Notes under the pieces: generated by a model
What the model was told of the DNA's origin: nothing
Database searches by the model: none
What the model saw: only the letters and a program-made list of their open reading frames with translations
Assembly: GCF_000513135.1 (NCBI RefSeq)
Contig: NZ_BAUV01000036.1
Coordinates: 1-45,659, forward strand
Source of the DNA: Halalkalibacter akibai JCM 9157
GTDB taxonomy: Bacteria; Bacillota; Bacilli; Bacillales; Bacillaceae_D
Direction of reading: 5' to 3'
Length of the DNA stretch: 45,659 nt
Part shown: piece after piece, positions 15,771 through 23,593 of the stretch
Layout of the letters: the number at the start of each line of letters is the position of its first letter
Position numbering within the stretch: position 1 is the stretch's first letter
Made by a program: the position numbers and the translations under genes

Positions 15771-16864
15771 CAAGTAATAGCTCCTTTCCATTCCTTCAGT
15801 TCTTCAAGTGCAGGCCATTTTGTCTTATCTGATTCGACAATGCCCTTGACAATTGAATCTAGTTCCGCGTCCATAAATTCAGTAGGTTCATAAAGAAGGT
15901 CTTTTACTTGTAGATAAAACTCATTAGGCAAGGACATATCAATGATCAATAAATCCATCAAATCTTGGCTGATTGGATTTGTTTCATGATAAGCTTCAAT
16001 CATTCCTTTCATCCAAGTAGGGTCCCAAAACCCTAGTTCTTCCATTTGTCCTGTAATAAGCTTTCTAAGATCTCGAATAGGGATGTCATAAGCAACACCG
16101 TCTAGATCTATCAACCACACGCCTCCTGGACCAAGTTGACCATTTGCCCAACCGTAGTCTTGGTGAACTAGCCCCCATTCAGTGTTTCCTTTTTTAATAA
16201 GTTCTGAATAAGCCGATTCGTTTAGTTTAATTAAGGCCTCTTTTGCTTGTTGTTCAAATAAGTCGGTACAAGACAAAAGGGTAGGACTCGCAATGGTTTC
16301 TGGATAAGCTTTAGCGATATCTTTAAACCATGTCATTTTTGTAATCATCTTTTCATATTTTCGTGGCCAACGATATAGTCTTGATGGTTTTTCAGAGCCT
16401 CGTGGAGGTTCATACCCTTTTGAAAGGCGATGGAATTCACCTAACCCTGCACATAACTGCTGGGCACCTTTTAAGTCTTTTGATGCTTCTGTCAGAGAAA
16501 TCCACTCGGCGATAAACCAAAGCTTTCCTCCCATCTCAATAAAGTTTTCACCGGACTTCGTTTTGAAAATAGGGGGTACCCGTGCATCTTTTTCTTCTAC
16601 TAAATATTGCTGCGCACCAAGACTAAACAAACTCCTTGTTGGTCTTCTGTGAAGAACTTTTAAACTAAAAGGTCCTTTGTTTGTTTCTATTTTCCAAATT
16701 AAACCACCTTTATCCGCCTTAGTAGCGACTACAGTGCGATTTGTAACGTTAAGATCATAATAGGTTAGGACTTTATCAGCCATTTCTTCTATATACATAG
16801 GCACATAGGAATCATCGTTTAATGTATCATCCAAATCCCATGGGACAATGATATCTTCTGTCAT
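15770..16864 (-). CDS. CotS-family spore coat protein (kinase-like fold), 364 aa
   Basis: It belongs to the CotS/CotI/YtaA family, which has an aminoglycoside-phosphotransferase-like fold. The catalytic-loop motif is LVHQDYGWANGQL (H-x-D-x4-N, about residue 232) followed by WLIDLDGVAYD (metal-binding D-x-D); an ATP-binding Lys is likely in GPFSLKVLHR near residue 66. Length fits the family (about 350 aa). Some relatives phosphorylate spore surface polysaccharide (CotI). GGAGGGAAAATA precedes the ATG. It heads a two-gene operon with the glycosyltransferase; a sigma-K-like promoter lies just upstream. Confidence 0.88.
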   Translation of the reverse strand: MTEDIIVPWDLDDTLNDDSYVPMYIEEMADKVLTYYDLNVTNRTVVATKADKGGLIWKIETNKGPFSLKVLHRRPTRSLFSLGAQQYLVEEKDARVPPIFKTKSGENFIEMGGKLWFIAEWISLTEASKDLKGAQQLCAGLGEFHRLSKGYEPPRGSEKPSRLYRWPRKYEKMITKMTWFKDIAKAYPETIASPTLLSCTDLFEQQAKEALIKLNESAYSELIKKGNTEWGLVHQDYGWANGQLGPGGVWLIDLDGVAYDIPIRDLRKLITGQMEELGFWDPTWMKGMIEAYHETNPISQDLMDLLIIDMSLPNEFYLQVKDLLYEPTEFMDAELDSIVKGIVESDKTKWPALEELKEWKGAIT

Positions 16865-17208
16865 TATTTTCCCTCCAATACTCTCTTCTCATAGTAAGGT
16901 ATTCATCTAGATGAAATAGGTATAGATAAGCACCTAAAAAGGAGGAAGAAAGATTCGATCGGAAGAGACAGCTAATGATTGTAAGCAAAAATCGCCTTCA
17001 ACTAAGAATGTATTACACGCCTTTTACATTTATGAATAGGTAATTATAAAAAGTAGAACGTAGGTTCAAGTCCATTTACAGTAAGACTGAAATATAAAAA
17101 ATAAAGTTATGAAAAAAATTGGTAAAAAAGAAGGAAATAAAACGAATAAGTTAGAAATAGTATACGTTAGAACGTTTTCTTCATGAAAATTGAAAATAAA
17201 AGGGTAGG
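16865..17208. other. Divergent promoter region between the cotS-like and AimR-like genes
   Basis: The region holds a sigma-K-like promoter for the coat operon on the minus strand (16895-16921) and, nearer the AimR-like gene, a short palindrome ACGTT-AG-AACGT at 17164-17175 that could be an operator. I found no helix-turn-helix coding sequence in any frame here. Confidence 0.5.
16895..16921 (-). promoter_or_regulatory. Possible sigma-K promoter of the cotS-like operon
   Basis: On the minus strand, AC is followed after 16 bases by AATACCTTA, matching CATAnnnTA at all but the first base. The end is about 30 bases from the start codon. The same first-base deviation occurs at 11104-11131. Confidence 0.35.
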
Positions 17209-18204
17209 ATGTCTATGAACGAATTCATTACACCAGAGACGTTTAATGCTATTGATGACCTTGAGGAGTTTATAACGCATGTGGACCCAGAATCTTACAT
17301 AGCTAGAGTTGCATTAGAGTATTTAGTGATAAATAGTAAGTCAGATCTCCTAGAAAAACTAATTGAAAAATTATTAACAAGCACTTCGGAAGAAAGCAGA
17401 ACCTGGGCAGAGGTTTATCAGATTGATCATCTTCTATATAAACAAGAAATTAGCTTAATTGAAGCAACTAAGCAATTAACGTATAAGAAAGTTAAATCAG
17501 ATGAATTAGCAACACTCATTAAGGTATTTCAATTGTATAATTATTATGATTTGAAAAATTTCGAAATGAGGGCTTCACTTAGTTCGCTAGTTGCAGTTGA
17601 AATTCCTCAATTAATAGATGGATTTATGAAAAATTCTTTGTTATGTCGAGAGAAGTTAATTATGCAAGGTGTTCATTTGCATTTAAATGAGGTCGAGGAA
17701 TCTAGAAAATGTGGATTAGAGCTTTTAGAAAATGCTTTGACACCATCTATGAAAGCAATAGCTTATAATTTATTAGGAATTTCTTATATTATTTGTAATA
17801 AAGACATGGCTTTGGAAAATTTTCATAAATCTATTGATTTAGCTAAGAACCTACAAAATAATAGAATGCTTGATCAGGCTCAAATAAGTATGAACTTTAC
17901 TTATTGTTATTGGAATGAAACAGATAAACTCAAAGAAGATCTATATGAATTAACTAGTTTAAATAACAAACAGGGTTTTGCCTTTTACTTGATAAAAACA
18001 GGTAAAAAAAATGAGGCTTTAAAGATCTTAGATGATATTGATCTTAAAATTGATAACGATTATTTGAAAGCATTTGATCAATACTACCGTGGGTTAATAT
18101 CTGGAGAACGTCTATATTTTCAGAAATCCACTAAATACTTTGAGTTAGCTGGCAATTTATATTTTCGACAATTGCCACTAAACGAATTAAATAGAATTAA
18201 TTAA
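17209..18204 (+). CDS. AimR-like peptide-pheromone receptor (TPR), lacking HTH, 331 aa
   Basis: The protein is all-helical TPR-like and, from memory, aligns along its length with the arbitrium receptor AimR of SPbeta phages: ARVALEYLVINSKSDLLEKL, YKQEISLIEATKQL, EESRKCGLELLE, CNKDMALENFHKSIDLAKN and the C-terminal YFELAGNLYFRQLPLNEL. AimR is about 380 aa with an N-terminal helix-turn-helix; this frame starts at the equivalent of about residue 45, so that domain is absent. An in-frame TAA at 17197-17199 rules out a longer start. Starts at 17209 and 17215 are both possible (AGGGTAGG). A secreted pro-peptide gene follows 15 bases later. It may act like Rap proteins, by binding a partner protein. 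Confidence 0.75.
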   Translation: MSMNEFITPETFNAIDDLEEFITHVDPESYIARVALEYLVINSKSDLLEKLIEKLLTSTSEESRTWAEVYQIDHLLYKQEISLIEATKQLTYKKVKSDELATLIKVFQLYNYYDLKNFEMRASLSSLVAVEIPQLIDGFMKNSLLCREKLIMQGVHLHLNEVEESRKCGLELLENALTPSMKAIAYNLLGISYIICNKDMALENFHKSIDLAKNLQNNRMLDQAQISMNFTYCYWNETDKLKEDLYELTSLNNKQGFAFYLIKTGKKNEALKILDDIDLKIDNDYLKAFDQYYRGLISGERLYFQKSTKYFELAGNLYFRQLPLNELNRIN

Positions 18205-18219
18205 AAGGAGGTGGTATTT

Positions 18220-18381
18220 ATGAAGAAAATTGCAATAGTAGCAATTGTTTTGGGCTTGTTCGCAGTATCAAGTCAACAATTTAACCTTTCCAACCCAGAG
18301 GGAAGTGATAGAGTTAAATCAATAGAATTTGCAAACCCAGAAGGCAGTGATAGAGTTAAATCGGTAAATCAAGCTTTCTAA
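18220..18381 (+). CDS. AimP/Phr-like secreted signal pro-peptide with duplicated motif, 53 aa
   Basis: This short gene was read from the DNA. It has a very strong AAAGGAGGTGG site 15 bases after the receptor stop. Residues 1-18 are a Sec signal peptide (MKKIAIVAIVLGLFAVSS) followed by QQ, as in AimP. The pro-region contains NPEGSDRVKS twice (residues 25-34 and 39-48, period 14 aa, 42 bp), ending VNQAF. The mature peptide probably derives from the repeat, for example SDRVKS or a neighbouring frame of it, after export, processing and Opp uptake. That processing is inferred. The two DNA units differ at synonymous sites, so the duplication is not recent and the peptide is under selection. Confidence 0.75.
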   Translation: MKKIAIVAIVLGLFAVSSQQFNLSNPEGSDRVKSIEFANPEGSDRVKSVNQAF

Positions 18382-18417
18382 TTTAATTTTTTTTTTAGTA
18401 TTACATATCACTAGATA

Positions 18418-18452
18418 ATCCACCTAATTAAAACTAGGTGGATTTATTTTTA
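18418..18452 (+). terminator. Terminator of the receptor-peptide operon
   Basis: ATCCACCTA (18418-18426) pairs perfectly with TAGGTGGAT (18435-18443), followed by TTATTTTTA. Confidence 0.85.
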
Positions 18453-18495
18453 TATTTCTAATAACCAATACAGAAATCCAACTAAATTTCAATTC

Positions 18496-18524
18496 TTGAT
18501 TCTTGCATTTGAAACTATTATGAT
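18496..18524 (+). promoter_or_regulatory. Sigma-A promoter of the 83-aa gene
   Basis: TTGATT (18496-18501), 17 bases, TATGAT (18519-18524). Transcription would begin near 18531, between this and the ATG at 18559. Confidence 0.5.
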
Positions 18525-18558
18525 GAGAGTAACAATAGTATGGAAGAGGGTAAAGGAT

Positions 18559-18810
18559 ATGAACATACCTAGATATCCAGTCGATTTCAATGATAGTATT
18601 CGTAACAAAAAAACAACTGAAGAAGGATTAAATGGGAAAATAAATTCGGAAATTGAAAGTATGATTGAATTTATGAATAGAAATAACACTAACAACCATT
18701 CGGTTGCTTTTGAAGATATTTTAATTATTATTGATCGGATTTATGAGGACGACGATAGCTATTTTGAAATTTCAGTAGCTAAGCAGCATAGTAGGGGAAT
18801 TGTTCGCTAG
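18559..18810 (+). CDS. Hypothetical soluble protein, 83 aa
   Basis: A small acidic, largely helical protein with an Asn-rich turn (FMNRNNTNNHSVAF) and an acidic patch (IYEDDDSYFEI). I start it at the ATG at 18559 because a sigma-A promoter ends at 18524, so the longer frame from 18496 could not be fully transcribed; GAGGG at 18546-18550 is the ribosome-binding site. I do not recognise the family. It lies directly downstream of the receptor-peptide pair, in the position where phages carry aimX, but has its own promoter and terminator, so any functional link is speculative. Confidence 0.55.
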   Translation: MNIPRYPVDFNDSIRNKKTTEEGLNGKINSEIESMIEFMNRNNTNNHSVAFEDILIIIDRIYEDDDSYFEISVAKQHSRGIVR

Positions 18811-18883
18811 ATTATTTCCGAGGCAAGCGCAATAATAGATAAAAACCGACAATAACGGTGATTTTTCGATCTTAATTAAGAAC

Positions 18884-18914
18884 AGGAGGTGCTTTTTGAG
18901 TACCTCCTTTTTCT
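18884..18914 (+). terminator. Terminator of the 83-aa gene
   Basis: AGGAGGT (18884-18890) pairs with ACCTCCT (18902-18908), followed by TTTTTCTT. Confidence 0.75.
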
Positions 18915-18944
18915 TATGAGTTTTTATTTGGTAAAATCCTTTAT

Positions 18945-19466
18945 TTAGAAAAGAAGCTTACTTAACCCTAGTAGAATAAAGACTAAGCCCGGGATAATGG
19001 ACATATATCGAACGATGAAACGGTTTTTGGTTTCGTGTCCATAAATGATTCCGAGAATAAAGGCAACGAAAATAATCAAGCCAGCCAGCGGAGCAAACCA
19101 AAATGAGCGGTCTGCCAAACCGGCTTGGATGCCGTAACCTATACTGTCAACATTCATCAGTAAAGCAACCATTATAAAGTAAGAACGTCGATATAAAGGC
19201 ATCTCACTAAAAAAATTATATACACCAATGACAATCAAAATAACACCTGCAAAAACCGATATGATGGACGTAGAAATAAGTTCGCCCAGTAGATGACCGA
19301 TCCCCATTGAAAAAAAGATTATAAACGAAGAAAATAAAGCGATTAACATGATGATGATGAGAGGGATGCGAATTCTTTTTAGCCCAAATAAAAAACCGAT
19401 GGCAAAAGCGTCTACACTAACCAGAATGGAGAGAAGAAGTAGAAAAACAAAAGAAAGCATACGCAC
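18945..19466 (-). CDS. YtaF/MntP-like membrane protein, 173 aa
   Basis: A six-helix membrane protein of the MntP/LysE-like superfamily. The N-terminal motif SVDAFAIGFLFGLKRI matches the repeat motif (D-A-x-A-x-G) of manganese efflux proteins and of the sporulation membrane protein YtaF; the second half repeats the pattern (MNVDSIGYGIQAGL). YtaF is about 200 aa, so this is a short member. With coat genes nearby, a YtaF-like role in sporulation is plausible, but a plain cation exporter cannot be excluded. No obvious AGGAGG is visible close to the ATG. Confidence 0.7.
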   Translation of the reverse strand: MRMLSFVFLLLLSILVSVDAFAIGFLFGLKRIRIPLIIIMLIALFSSFIIFFSMGIGHLLGELISTSIISVFAGVILIVIGVYNFFSEMPLYRRSYFIMVALLMNVDSIGYGIQAGLADRSFWFAPLAGLIIFVAFILGIIYGHETKNRFIVRYMSIIPGLVFILLGLSKLLF

Positions 19467-19521
19467 ACCCCATTAATAATTGTCAAAGGATTATATGCGT
19501 TGCTTGTCTAAAAGATGATAG

Positions 19522-19758
19522 TTATTCGTAGACGTCTCCTAACTCAAGTTTAACAGCGTGTAGCAAGTCCGTGTATTGCTGCGGGTTTTCAAATTGAATA
19601 GGTTCCCAGTTTCGTTTTACCCAAGCTAATAATTCATGCCCGTTAGAAAAAGATCGACCACTCGTATCAAATGTTCGTATTGCAAAAATGCCATTCTCAG
19701 GCTCAACAGTAACTAGACAAGGAATTTCACTTTCTTTCGATTGTAAGTTCATCTCCAT
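19522..19758 (-). CDS. Small hypothetical protein, 78 aa
   Basis: A small soluble alpha/beta protein with a mid-region pattern RTFDTSGRSFSNGHELLAWV followed by KRNWEPIQFENPQQYTDLL. I choose the ATG at 19758 because AAAGGAG lies eight bases upstream; the GTG at 19767 overlaps that site. I do not recognise the family. It lies between the YtaF-like gene and the divergent cysteine desulfurase gene. Confidence 0.65.
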   Translation of the reverse strand: MEMNLQSKESEIPCLVTVEPENGIFAIRTFDTSGRSFSNGHELLAWVKRNWEPIQFENPQQYTDLLHAVKLELGDVYE

Positions 19759-19872
19759 ATTACTCACTCCTTTTTCGTACTACTATACATTATTGATTTA
19801 ATTGAAATTGTTATACATTCGCAAAAGTTACTGTTAAAATAAAGCCAATAATTGTGTGCTATGGAGGTTCAT

Positions 19873-20994
19873 ATGAAACAGATTTATTTAGATTATAACG
19901 CAAGTACTCCTCTCGCTCCTGAAGTTGTGGAGGTGATGACTCCTTTTCTTACAAAATATTACGGTAATCCATCGACTACTCATTTTGCTGCTATTGAAGC
20001 AAAAAAAGCGGTAGAGAAAGCGAGACAGCAAGTTGCCTCGTTCATTGGAGCAGCGAAAGAAGAGATCATCTTTACTAGTGGAGGAACGGAATCAAATAAC
20101 CATGTGATTAGAAAAGTATTTGACCAACATCATCATAAGGGCAAACATTTTATCACAACAGCGATTGAACATCCTGCTGTTCACAAACCGTTAGAATATC
20201 TTAAACAGTTCGGTGCTGAAATTACGTATCTCCCTGTCGATAAGTACGGACAAGTATCTATTGATTCATTAAAAAAGGCAATCCGTTCAGATACCATTTT
20301 AATTACGATTATGCATGCGAATAATGAAGTAGGAACGATTCAACCTATCGAAAAAATAGGCGAAATAGCTAAACAACATGGAGTTTTATTTCATACAGAT
20401 GCAGCTCAATCATTAGGGAAGATAGAAGTTGATGTTATAAAGCAGCAAGTCGATTTCCTTTCAATTGCTGGCCATAAGCTCTATGCTCCAAAAGGGATTG
20501 GTGCTTTGTATATACGGAAGGGAGTAGAACTGAAACCATATTTGTTAGGTGCTGGTCATGAAAATGGTTTAAGGGCCGGGACTGAAAATGTGATGTTCAT
20601 AGCTGGATTAGGTGAAGCTTGCGAGACTGCGAAAAAATTTTTAATAGATATGTCAAAGACAAAACAATTAAAGGAAGAGTTTTTATCTTTGTTAAGAGAC
20701 TATTTTCCTAATCAAATAACCGTAAACGGCCATCCTGTTGAATGTTTGCCAAATACGCTTAATATTAGTTTTAAAAATAGAATAGGACAAGATATCTTAA
20801 CCGCTGTCCCTGAAATAGCAGCTTCAACAGGATCAGCATGTCATTCAGGTGTCGTTACGTTATCTCCTGTTTTAAAAGCGATGGGTGTCATGCCTGAGGA
20901 AGGGAAGGGAACGATTCGCTTTAGTTTGGGACGATTTACTACCGATGCTGAGATAAAATTTGCTGCTCAATATTTAAAAGTTCGATTAGCTTAG
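19873..20994 (+). CDS. Class V cysteine desulfurase (NifS/IscS-like), 373 aa
   Basis: A PLP enzyme that takes sulfur from cysteine as a persulfide for Fe-S clusters or thio-modifications. HTDAAQSLGK carries the PLP-binding Asp, the Schiff-base Lys is in SIAGHKLYAPKG (about residue 200), and the persulfide Cys is in STGSACHSGV (about residue 320). The ATG at 19873 has TGGAGG upstream, and the protein starts MKQIYLDYNAST as in the family. Which of the several Bacillus NifS paralogues it matches is unclear; no nadB, iscU or mnmA is adjacent. Confidence 0.93.
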   Translation: MKQIYLDYNASTPLAPEVVEVMTPFLTKYYGNPSTTHFAAIEAKKAVEKARQQVASFIGAAKEEIIFTSGGTESNNHVIRKVFDQHHHKGKHFITTAIEHPAVHKPLEYLKQFGAEITYLPVDKYGQVSIDSLKKAIRSDTILITIMHANNEVGTIQPIEKIGEIAKQHGVLFHTDAAQSLGKIEVDVIKQQVDFLSIAGHKLYAPKGIGALYIRKGVELKPYLLGAGHENGLRAGTENVMFIAGLGEACETAKKFLIDMSKTKQLKEEFLSLLRDYFPNQITVNGHPVECLPNTLNISFKNRIGQDILTAVPEIAASTGSACHSGVVTLSPVLKAMGVMPEEGKGTIRFSLGRFTTDAEIKFAAQYLKVRLA

Positions 20995-21068
20995 GGTTCA
21001 GTTTAATAAAAATTCTCGAAAAATAGTTGATTAACTAATCGTAATTGATGTAAAGGTGAGTATACATA

Positions 21069-21347
21069 ATGATAGATTTAACTTTTGAAAAATACAGCGA
21101 ATGTAAATTAGAAAATTTTAAAATAGTGGATTCTTATCGAGTTCAACAATGGATACATTTCATTGTCTCTTTTCGGGGGGATGTCCCTGCTGAATTAGTA
21201 GAACCTGAAGCCTTAGTAATCACCGGGGAATCTGGTTCTGTTTTACAAGTTATTTTAAGAGAAGAAGGCTGTGATTCACCCTTGTTTCAATTTACAGATA
21301 ATGAAAAGAAACAAATTATAGAATGGTTTAAACAACAAGATCAGTAA
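21069..21347 (+). CDS. Hypothetical acidic protein, 92 aa
   Basis: A soluble, acidic small protein with a probable beta sandwich-like first part (KIVDSYRVQQWIHFIVSF) and a helical C-terminus (NEKKQIIEWFKQQDQ). AAAGGTGAG precedes the ATG. I do not recognise the family. It lies between the cysteine desulfurase and the kynureninase genes on the same strand, with 74 and 38 base gaps, so co-transcription is likely but its function is not implied. Confidence 0.65.
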   Translation: MIDLTFEKYSECKLENFKIVDSYRVQQWIHFIVSFRGDVPAELVEPEALVITGESGSVLQVILREEGCDSPLFQFTDNEKKQIIEWFKQQDQ

Positions 21348-21385
21348 GCATCTAGCCCTTAAAAATACGGGAAGGTGGAGTTATC

Positions 21386-22661
21386 ATGACAAATTTTTTA
21401 GAAAAAGCGAGGCAATTAGATAAACAAGATCCTCTTAAGGATTTAAAAAAAGAATTTTACCTCAAAGAAGATAGTTATTATTTTGACGGTAATTCGCTAG
21501 GGTTATTGTCTAAAAAAGCGGAATCCGCCGTTTTTGAGATTTTGCAAATGTGGAAAGATAACCAAATTGATGGCTGGACAGAAGGGGAGTATCCTTGGTT
21601 CACTCTATCTGAAAAATTATCAGAGCAAATGGCACAAGTCGTAGGTGCAAAAAAGAAAGAAGTAATCATTACAGGGCAGACCACGACCAATTTACATCAA
21701 TTAATTAGATCGCTTCGTCCTTTTAAGGATGGACGAACGAAAGTAATCGTTAATGAGTTGGAATTCCCTTCAGATATTTATGCTATTTCCGCTATTTTGG
21801 AAGAACAGGGGCTTGACCCTTTGCAACATCTTATTTCTGTTAAGAGTAAAGATGGTTATACAATTGCCACTGAAGACATTATCTCCGAGTTGAAAGATGA
21901 TGTTGCCTTACTTTTGATGCCTTCTGTTTTATATCGAAGTGGTCAATTACTTGATATGAAGAAGCTAACCGAGGCAGCTCATAAAAAAGGTATTTTAGCC
22001 GTTTTTGATTGTAGTCACTCTGTTGGTTGTATTCCGCACGATTTTCATAATTGCGGAATAGACGCAGCCTTTTGGTGTACATATAAGTATTTAAACGGGG
22101 GACCTGGTGCTGTGGCAGGACTTTTCATTCATGAAAAACACCTTCCTATTAAGGCGGCTTTGGCCGGTTGGTTTGGATCTGATAAAAGCAAACAATTTGA
22201 TATGGCTCATAATTTTACACCTGCAGATGAGGCTGGTTCCCTACAAAGTGGGACGCCGCATATATTAAGTATAGCGCCGTTAATCGGATCTCTTTCAATC
22301 ACACTCGAAGCTGGAATACAGGAAATACGAGAAAAATCATTAGCTTTAACTGATTTTCTAATGGAGATAGCAAAGGAACTACTCGATTTTAATTTTGAAT
22401 ACACAACTCCTAGTCTAGCGAATGAGAGAGGAGGGCATATCAGCTTATCTCACCCTGAGGCGGCAAGGATCTGTAAGGCTCTTAAAGCAGAAGGGGTTAT
22501 TTCAGATTTCAGATTTCAGATCGCCTTCTATCATTCGACTTGCACCTGTAGCATTATATACTTCTTTTTCAGATGTGTATGAAAGCCTATTAATTCTGAA
22601 GAAAATTATGGACGAAGAAACGTATAAGAAATTCTCTAATGAAAGAGGAGTAGTCGCTTAA
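21386..22661 (+). pseudogene. kynU: Kynureninase, frameshifted by a 7-bp tandem duplication
   Basis: Kynureninase cleaves kynurenine to anthranilate and alanine with PLP. The family features are intact up to residue 374: DGNSLGLLSKKA near the N-terminus, FDCSHSVGCIPHDF (PLP Asp), and the PLP Lys in FWCTYKYLNGGPGAV. Then TTCAGAT occurs three times in a row (22501-22521). With two copies the frame reads [14 protein letters not shown] and continues through [19 protein letters not shown] to the stop at 22661 (422 aa, normal length). With three it runs into a stop at 22582. KynA/KynB genes are not in the window. Confidence 0.88.
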
Positions 22662-22724
22662 TAAATGAGAAGAAGCCTGCCCTATGCCAATTAATTAGCA
22701 TAGTGACAGGCTTCTTCTCATTTA
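22662..22724. terminator. Strong bidirectional terminator
   Basis: An 18-base perfect stem (22662-22679 with 22707-22724), containing an inner CTATGC/GCATAG hairpin, lies between kynU and the convergent gene. It can serve both strands. Confidence 0.85.
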
Positions 22725-22726
22725 TA

Positions 22727-23311
22727 CTACAGGTCTAGTGAAATACTTTGAAAATAGTCGATGACTTCAGTGGGGTTATTAATCAAGTCAAGTCCAAGCT
22801 TTTTTAAATTAGCTTCATGCTTCAATTGAAATGTTCTATCTTCGTCTTGAAACGTTTTTGTCCAATACTGTAATTCCTTCTTTTGATCTTCGTTTAAAGA
22901 GTCTTCAATTGTTAAGCAAATAAAAGTTCGACAAACATTGTTCTTAAAAGAAGGATCAAGTGTACACCCAATCTCAAAGTATTGACAGACTGAATAAGAA
23001 AGCTGAAGATCTTCTCTCTCTATTTTTGTCAGCTTTGAGTGATTTGTTTTGTGAAATTCAGAATGGATATTCGCATGTACTTTGACGGAAAAAGGAAATA
23101 CTTCCGCCTTAGGATGACTGAGTACGTCTTCTTTTAAAAATAAAGGGTCTTTCAATGCCATGTTTGCGATTTCTAAGAGGCGAAAGGTTGGGCTATACGA
23201 GCAACAACCGACTTTTGGGAGACTGTTAGTAGGCGGTTGGAAAAATTCGTCTTGACAAAAAAGGCATGAATTTGAAAGAATTTGTCTTTTTGTCTGATCA
23301 ATTTGTATCAT
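22727..23311 (-). CDS. Cysteine-rich hypothetical protein, 194 aa
   Basis: A soluble protein with paired cysteines: CLFCQDEFF (C-x2-C) near residue 16, CC near residue 36, and three spaced cysteines in the second half (SVCQYFEIGC..., NNVCRTFIC). This suggests a metal- or Fe-S-binding YkgJ-like (zinc- or iron-chelating) domain, though I cannot place it firmly. I chose ATG at 23311 (AAAGGA ten bases upstream) over TTG at 23320. The gene faces kynU and shares its terminator. Confidence 0.6.
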   Translation of the reverse strand: MIQIDQTKRQILSNSCLFCQDEFFQPPTNSLPKVGCCSYSPTFRLLEIANMALKDPLFLKEDVLSHPKAEVFPFSVKVHANIHSEFHKTNHSKLTKIEREDLQLSYSVCQYFEIGCTLDPSFKNNVCRTFICLTIEDSLNEDQKKELQYWTKTFQDEDRTFQLKHEANLKKLGLDLINNPTEVIDYFQSISLDL

Positions 23312-23492
23312 GTTTCTCAAATCCTTTATTGGGTATGGTTACTATTAATAAAAAAATTATTAAATCCTTAAAAAAAACTAGATTTTCTGAATAAAAAGAT
23401 TTAAAATTTCTTATTGTGAGTTGTTATTTCTAATGTGATGACAATTTGGGAAAATGTCAATTAGATTGGTCTAAAAAAGTTAGAAATATCCT

Positions 23493-23520
23493 TTAACAAT
23501 TGTGACAATCATGTTAAAAT
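23493..23520 (+). promoter_or_regulatory. Sigma-A promoter of odhAB
   Basis: TTAACA (23493-23498), 16 bases, TAAAAT (23515-23520) with TGT at 23512-23514 giving an extended -10. Confidence 0.6.
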
Positions 23521-23523
23521 GGT

Positions 23524-23538
23524 AATGAAAGCGTTACA
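23524..23538 (+). promoter_or_regulatory. cre-like CcpA site
   Basis: ATGAAAGCGTTACAT has a perfect left half (TGAAAnCG) of the CcpA operator, but the right half is one base short of the consensus. It overlaps the expected transcription start, where CcpA would block initiation. CcpA-dependent glucose repression of odhAB is known in B. subtilis. Confidence 0.4.
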
Positions 23539-23593
23539 TTTAATTCAAATTCATAGATTTAACTTTTAAGTTAAACTAGGAGGTCATTATTTT

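Larger units (their letters stand above)
23312..23593 (+). other. odhAB promoter region
   Basis: An AT-rich region of 282 bases, with a sigma-A promoter at 23493-23520, a cre-like site at 23524-23538, and AGGAGG at 23578-23583 before odhA. Confidence 0.6.

Noticed and set aside
16955-16965. GATCGGAAGAG, identical to part of a common sequencing adapter
   Set aside because: Only 11 bases match and the flanks do not, so chance is more likely than adapter contamination.
17209-18204. A classical Rap phosphatase
   Set aside because: The sequence follows AimR segments along its length, and the Rap N-terminal three-helix bundle is not evident.
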